From Bacteroidales bacterium (GTDB lineage: Bacteria; Bacteroidota; Bacteroidia; Bacteroidales; Paludibacteraceae), in assembly GCA_900767595.1 (NCBI GenBank), contig CAAFZS010000001.1:1-35119 (forward strand): a DNA stretch of 35,119 nt, given 5' to 3'. Below the pieces are notes generated by a model that searched no databases, was not told the origin of the DNA, and worked only from the letters and a program-made list of their open reading frames with translations. Made by a program: the position numbers and the translations under genes. Shown in pieces: positions 31,255 through 35,119 of the stretch (the first letter of the stretch is position 1; each line of letters starts with the position of its first letter).

Positions 31255-32916
31255 CTTGTGTTCCAACACAAGTGTCTTCGTCGGTTGATCGCAAACTTCT
31301 GCCGGACCGTAATATTGGATAGGTCCCGGATAGATATAACTGGTGTTTGCATCTGCCCAAGCAGCACGGTGTTGCTCCAAGTATTGGAAGGGTGCACCAT
31401 CCAAACGAACCAATGCTTTTTGGATAACGGGTTTCATCTTACCGTTACGGTGTTCCATATTCATCATCATCGTGATAGGACATCCACCGGCAACCCACTC
31501 GTTGTGAGGACGAGCTAAGTTACGGATAACGGCCATATAACCGGTCTTGCCGCCTGCGATGAGTAGGGTAGCGGTCAGACCTAACGAGTAGCAATAGTCG
31601 GCATCGAAGTTACTGGGCATTGCGCAACGACCTTCGTAACCGAAGAAGTGGTTGATGCTGGCGAACTTACCGGTATAAACGCCGGCAGCCTTGAGTTGGG
31701 CGAGTTTCTTGCTAACCATCTCGATGAGCAGTTTCTCGGTCTCAATCTGACTAACCATTACGTTTCCGTGAGGGTCACGGTCAAGGGTTAACTGACGAGC
31801 GATACCTTTCGGCAGCGAGCGATAGAGTTCGCAGCTGGAAGGAGTAAGCATAGATTTAACGTATTCACGTTTAGCGTCGTCGCCTTCCAGAGCCATAAAC
31901 TCCTCGTTATTAGCGAGTAGGTCATTGAGTTCTTGGATAAGGATACGCATAGCGGGGATAAACTCGATTAGACCTTCGGGAATCAGTACCGTACCGAAGT
32001 TCAGACCTGCTTTAGCGCGCTCTACGATCACATTGGCAATCTGGTCTACAATCTCGTTGAGGGTCATATTCTTTGCCTCTACTTCTTCGGAGATCAGGCA
32101 AACATTCGGTTGGCTTTGTAATGCACACTCGAGAGCAATATGGCTGGCGCTACGACCCATCAGACGGATGAAGTGCCAGTATTTGCGGGCGGAGTTGGCG
32201 TCGCGTTGGATATTACCAATGAGCTCCGAATAGGTCTTACAAGCGGTGTCGAAACCAAAACTGGTCTCGATATATTCGTTCTTGAGGTCACCGTCAATGG
32301 TCTTCGGGCAACCAATCACTTGGATGCCGCAGTTCTTTTGCAGGTAGTATTCGGCAAGTACGCAAGCATTCGTGTTTGAGTCGTCACCACCGATGATAAC
32401 GATGGCTTTGATACCGAGTTTGTTGCAGATCTCGATACCTTTGTCGAACTGCCACGTCTCTTCGAGTTTGGTACGGCCGCTACCGATGATATCGAAACCG
32501 CCGGTGTTACGGTAATCGTCGATGATATCGGCGGTGAGTTCCGTATATTTATGCTCAATCAATCCGCTAGGACCGCCGAGGAATCCGTACAACTTGTTGT
32601 TGGGATTGATGCGTTTCAGTCCGTCGAACAGACCGCAAATCACGTTGTGCCCACCGGGAGCTTGACCACCCGACAAGATAACACCTACATTAAATTGTGC
32701 GCCACTTGTGTGGCTATTGTGGATAGTGGATTGTGGATTGTTCTCAAATGTGATGACGGGCATCCCGTAGGTATTGGGGAAGAGCTCTTTGATTTGATCT
32801 TGGTCGGCTACGGATTGGGTAGCAGCACCTTCTACTAACTTAACTTGACCCGCAAGAGCGGTTGGCACCTTCGGCTGATACGATTGACGTGCCGCTTGAA
32901 GAGGAGATTTTTGCAT
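31252..32916 (-). CDS. pfp: Pyrophosphate--fructose 6-phosphate 1-phosphotransferase (long form)
   Basis: A 554-residue PPi-dependent phosphofructokinase that reversibly phosphorylates fructose 6-phosphate with pyrophosphate, a usual glycolytic enzyme of Bacteroidales. It has the LSGGQAPGGHN loop (residues 81-91). GGDDSNT (176-182) has the second Asp that favours PPi over ATP, and the catalytic segment is PKTIDGDLK (Asp208, Asp210). Length fits the long PFP group. Residues 60-68 in the N-terminal region are encoded by a 25-nt dispersed repeat (32714-32738) shared with the Ig-like lipoprotein gene. Confidence 0.95.
   Translation of the reverse strand: MQKSPLQAARQSYQPKVPTALAGQVKLVEGAATQSVADQDQIKELFPNTYGMPVITFENNPQSTIHNSHTSGAQFNVGVILSGGQAPGGHNVICGLFDGLKRINPNNKLYGFLGGPSGLIEHKYTELTADIIDDYRNTGGFDIIGSGRTKLEETWQFDKGIEICNKLGIKAIVIIGGDDSNTNACVLAEYYLQKNCGIQVIGCPKTIDGDLKNEYIETSFGFDTACKTYSELIGNIQRDANSARKYWHFIRLMGRSASHIALECALQSQPNVCLISEEVEAKNMTLNEIVDQIANVIVERAKAGLNFGTVLIPEGLIEFIPAMRILIQELNDLLANNEEFMALEGDDAKREYVKSMLTPSSCELYRSLPKGIARQLTLDRDPHGNVMVSQIETEKLLIEMVSKKLAQLKAAGVYTGKFASINHFFGYEGRCAMPSNFDADYCYSLGLTATLLIAGGKTGYMAVIRNLARPHNEWVAGGCPITMMMNMEHRNGKMKPVIQKALVRLDGAPFQYLEQHRAAWADANTSYIYPGPIQYYGPAEVCDQPTKTLVLEHK
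32714..32738. repeat. 25-nt dispersed repeat inside the PFP gene
   Basis: Identical on the plus strand to 8774-8798. It is read antisense here and sense there, so the two proteins get different peptides from the same DNA word. Confidence 0.9.
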
Positions 32917-32944
32917 AGTCTATATAATTTATCTTTAATAATTA

Positions 32945-32978
32945 CTTTCCACTTTCACTTTCACTTTCACTTTCCACT
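32945..32978. repeat. Tandem CTTTCA word repeat upstream of the PFP gene
   Basis: Repeats of ACTTTC with CTTTCC at the edges lie in the PFP leader between its promoter and ATG. On the RNA this is a G/A-rich repeat (GAAAGT). Confidence 0.8.
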
Positions 32979-32989
32979 ATTTTTCGGCG

Positions 32990-33021
32990 CAAAATTACAA
33001 AAATATTTGCATATATGCAAA
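32990..33021 (-). promoter_or_regulatory. Bacteroidota promoter of the PFP operon
   Basis: On the minus strand, TTTG (33018-33021) and TAATTTTG (32990-32997) are separated by 20 bp. It overlaps the plus-strand promoter at 33006-33037. Confidence 0.87.
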
Positions 33022-33037
33022 TTTATTCGTACCTTTG
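33006..33037 (+). promoter_or_regulatory. Bacteroidota promoter of the DUF748/AsmA-like gene
   Basis: TTTG lies at 33006-33009 and TACCTTTG at 33030-33037, spacer 20 bp. The ATG is 18 bp downstream. Confidence 0.87.
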
Positions 33038-33055
33038 TGCAAAATTTTTACAATT

Positions 33056-34702
33056 ATGAAACCTGCGTATATCAAAGCATTAAAAATTTCGTGTATTGTT
33101 GTAGCTTCCCTGTTCGTCCTTCACGGTGCTGCGACACTCTTGGTGAATAGTATCTTACACGATCGTATTGAGCAACGTTTGATGGACCAAGTGCATCTGC
33201 TTTATGGTCAAACCATTCGGTATGGGAGAATCAATACCAACCCGTTGGCGGGTACGGTGACGGTTACGGACCTATATTTTAACAACACCTCGGCTGAGTT
33301 GTTGATGTCGGATTCGGTTGGCTTTGAGATTGAGGTGGAGAAGATTAAAGTGTCGAAAGTGAATGTTTGGGAGATTCTTTTCAATAAAGATATTGTTATT
33401 CGGGAGATTACGATTGCCCGTCCTTCGATGCGTCTGAACTTGGAGGAGGAAGTGCTCAAACAGGAGCCTACGTCTATCACTGCCAGTGAAGAAATGCTCT
33501 CCTTCGTGGCTCGACTGAATGTGGATCGGTTGCATATTGAGGACGCGGCTGTCAGTTGGCGTATGGTGGATTCCCATCTCGCATTGGATGTGGAGGATAT
33601 AGATTTGGTGGTAGATAATCTGGACTTCGATTTTGTTACGCAAACGGCGTCGTATAGTGATTCTACTTATGCGGTTTCTCTCAGTGGCATCCACGTTCTC
33701 ACTCCCGATAGTTTGACTTATATAACGGTAGGTTCGTTGGAGACAAAGAATGCCGGACCTATTTATATTAAGGACTTTAAGGAGCGCAATACCGTCGGGT
33801 ATCGCGAGTTGGCGAATCGTTCCCATTTGCCGGAGACTTGGACGGCTATTGATGTTCCGTCTGTAGAAACGTCGCCTATCAATATCATTGCTCAGATCCT
33901 TAGTCAGCAAGTGTGGATTGATACCCTTCGGGTAAGAGCAAAGACGCTGGAGGTCTTTGAGGACTTGCGTTATCCTAATGTGGATCCTTATCCGATGCCG
34001 CAAGAGGTACTGATGAGCGTAGAGGTGCCGTTGCATGTTAAGTATCTGCGTGCCTCGGTGGATAAACTTCGTTATACGATGGCGAGTACCGATATCCATG
34101 ACGGAACGCTGGAGATGGTGCATATCAAGGCTAATGTGAAGGACTTTGGCAACCGCAAGCGCGATCAGTTCAGCGTGAAGGGTAGTGCGGAGTTCGTTGG
34201 CGGTGGTAAGGGCGATTTGCAATTGACGATGAAGATGAATAAGGCTTGTGACTGGTCTATCAAACTGAATGCTAAAGGTATCCAGGGTTCCGCCTTTAAC
34301 GGGTTCTTGCGTCCTATCTTCGGTCTCTCGGCAGACTTGACCATTGATGAGGTTGTAGCTGATTACAAGGGCAATAAGGACAAAGCCGCAGGAGATTTCA
34401 AGATGCTTTACCATGATTTGCAGATTCACACATATAAGGGTGAGTCGGCTTATGATATCATCAATAAGAATGCCAAGGCGATAGAGGATTTAGGCAATGC
34501 TTTCTTGCCGAAGTCTAATCCGACGTTGTTGCCCGGTAGTAAAGGGAACTTACCTTCGGAGCGTCCGCGTGAATACGATGTAGCGGCGACGCGTGATCCG
34601 ATGAAGAAAGTGCCTATCTATATGATGATGCCCGTCGTTGATGGCTTAAAGAAAACCATGCTTCCCGGCCTCTATATCCAAAAGAAGAGGAAGAAGATTT
34701 GA
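33056..34702 (+). CDS. AsmA/DUF748-like envelope protein
   Basis: A 548-residue protein with an N-terminal membrane helix (about residues 9-30) and a long periplasmic beta-rich part. The layout (helix, then INTNPLAGTVTVTDLYF, repeated strands such as IVIREITIARPSMRLN, and a late stretch GFLRPIFGLSADL) resembles DUF748/AsmA-like proteins of the bridge-like lipid-transfer group. These are thought to help lipid or outer-membrane protein traffic. ATG 33056 follows its own promoter. The upstream frame to 33035 lies in the promoter and is rejected. The basic C-terminus (KKRKKI) is notable. No partner gene is adjacent. Confidence 0.82.
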   Translation: MKPAYIKALKISCIVVASLFVLHGAATLLVNSILHDRIEQRLMDQVHLLYGQTIRYGRINTNPLAGTVTVTDLYFNNTSAELLMSDSVGFEIEVEKIKVSKVNVWEILFNKDIVIREITIARPSMRLNLEEEVLKQEPTSITASEEMLSFVARLNVDRLHIEDAAVSWRMVDSHLALDVEDIDLVVDNLDFDFVTQTASYSDSTYAVSLSGIHVLTPDSLTYITVGSLETKNAGPIYIKDFKERNTVGYRELANRSHLPETWTAIDVPSVETSPINIIAQILSQQVWIDTLRVRAKTLEVFEDLRYPNVDPYPMPQEVLMSVEVPLHVKYLRASVDKLRYTMASTDIHDGTLEMVHIKANVKDFGNRKRDQFSVKGSAEFVGGGKGDLQLTMKMNKACDWSIKLNAKGIQGSAFNGFLRPIFGLSADLTIDEVVADYKGNKDKAAGDFKMLYHDLQIHTYKGESAYDIINKNAKAIEDLGNAFLPKSNPTLLPGSKGNLPSERPREYDVAATRDPMKKVPIYMMMPVVDGLKKTMLPGLYIQKKRKKI

Positions 34703-35017
34703 CCTATAATCCTACGGTGACCTACCGGTCACCCAATGGTCACGTACCGGTGAGGTACGCTATATTCCTACAAAAGACAGCGCAAGCACTTCACAATCAT
34801 AGCGCTAGGCTATGGTGCTATGTGGGTGCTATGTTAGTGGTATGTTAACTGAAGCACGACAAGCAGTGTTTAGTCTAGCCCACGCAGGTCCCACGGCTGT
34901 CCCACGACGCTACGGGGGTGCTACGGGTGATGAAGGCTTCACCCCCTAGCAGAGTGCGGACGCGGACAGTTGCGGACAGTTGTTTTATAATCCCCACCCG
35001 CGCGTATGTGTATATAT
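34703..35017. other. Gene-free region with short repeats after the DUF748-like gene
   Basis: No gene is seen. It contains GGTGAC/GTCACC pairs near 34717-34732, a run of variants of GCTATGTTAG (34811-34846), a hairpin GGGTGA/TCACCC (34925-34930, 34939-34944) and a 10-bp tandem GCGGACAGTT (34962-34981). None is a convincing terminator with a T-run. Confidence 0.6.
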
Positions 35018-35119
35018 GACTTTTCCTAAATAAGGTAGACAGTTTTTAATTGATTTATACTAAAAGACTAGACACTTTCCTAAGTTAGTTGACACTTTCC
35101 TAAAAAAGTAGACATCGTC
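35018..35119. mobile_element. Possible insertion-sequence end with repeated motifs
   Basis: GACTTTTCCTAA at 35018-35029 and GACACTTTCCTAA at 35071-35083 and 35091-35103, with GTAGACA-like flanks (35035-35040, 35108-35114), recur with a 20-bp step. Multiple terminal repeats of this kind suggest transposase-binding sites, as at IS21-type or IS3-type ends. No transposase lies in the window, so the body would have to be to the right or lost. Confidence 0.4.

Noticed and set aside
33272..34429. 385-codon minus-strand open frame opposite the DUF748-like gene
   Set aside because: Antisense shadow of a gene that has its own promoter and membrane anchor; no protein-like motif.

Overview
This is a chromosomal window from a member of the Bacteroidales (Bacteroidota). 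The main evidence is nine promoters of the Bacteroidota primary-sigma type (TTTG, 19-20 bp, TAnnTTTG), the near absence of Shine-Dalgarno sequences, and typical family content: periplasmic DPP-IV, a long PPi-dependent phosphofructokinase, a DUF4296 lipoprotein, an Ig-like lipoprotein, PorT-like beta-barrels, and a GNAT toxin-like gene with the small partner seen in this group. Genus cannot be settled from the sequence alone.

Layout, left to right. 387-2747 is a GH3 glycosidase lipoprotein with its own promoter. 2815-4879 is a small accessory stretch: a two-gene toxin-antitoxin-like GNAT module (2889-3574), then a promoter followed at once by a 123-nt nested hairpin and two small exported proteins of unknown function (3916-4879). 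4946-5374 is a repeat-rich gap. 5410-19181 is a long same-strand run of eleven genes with overlaps or very short spacers: DPP-IV, polysaccharide deacetylase, Ig-like lipoprotein, alaS, GtrA-like protein, guanine deaminase, lipoate ligase, acyltransferase, coaD, S41 protease and C1 protease. It ends in two hairpin terminators facing era. 19232-21562 (minus) holds era and two outer-membrane beta-barrel proteins. A divergent overlapping promoter pair then starts holA-metK-lspA-DUF4296 (21650-25039), with a SAM-II-type riboswitch between holA and metK. 25013-28041 is the ribosomal operon rplM-rpsI-rpsB-tsf with a structured rplM leader. tRNA-Ala(GGC) and a 490-bp gap rich in RNA-like structure lead to dnaK, which has a sigma-54-like promoter. 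A minus-strand pair (PFP and a TPR-like protein) and a plus-strand AsmA/DUF748-like gene share a second divergent promoter pair at about 33 kb. The last 417 bp have no gene and finish in repeated motifs that resemble an insertion-sequence end.

The most unusual property is the wealth of short dispersed repeats. One family consists of 13-15 nt units that each form a tiny hairpin with a GNA or GATA loop and show compensatory stem changes. It occurs in two gene spacers and in frame inside lspA. Other repeat words fill spacers and also appear in frame inside the Ig-like lipoprotein, PFP, holA, the GH3 gene and the signal peptide of the S41 protease. A 25-nt identical word is shared by two unrelated coding genes on opposite strands.
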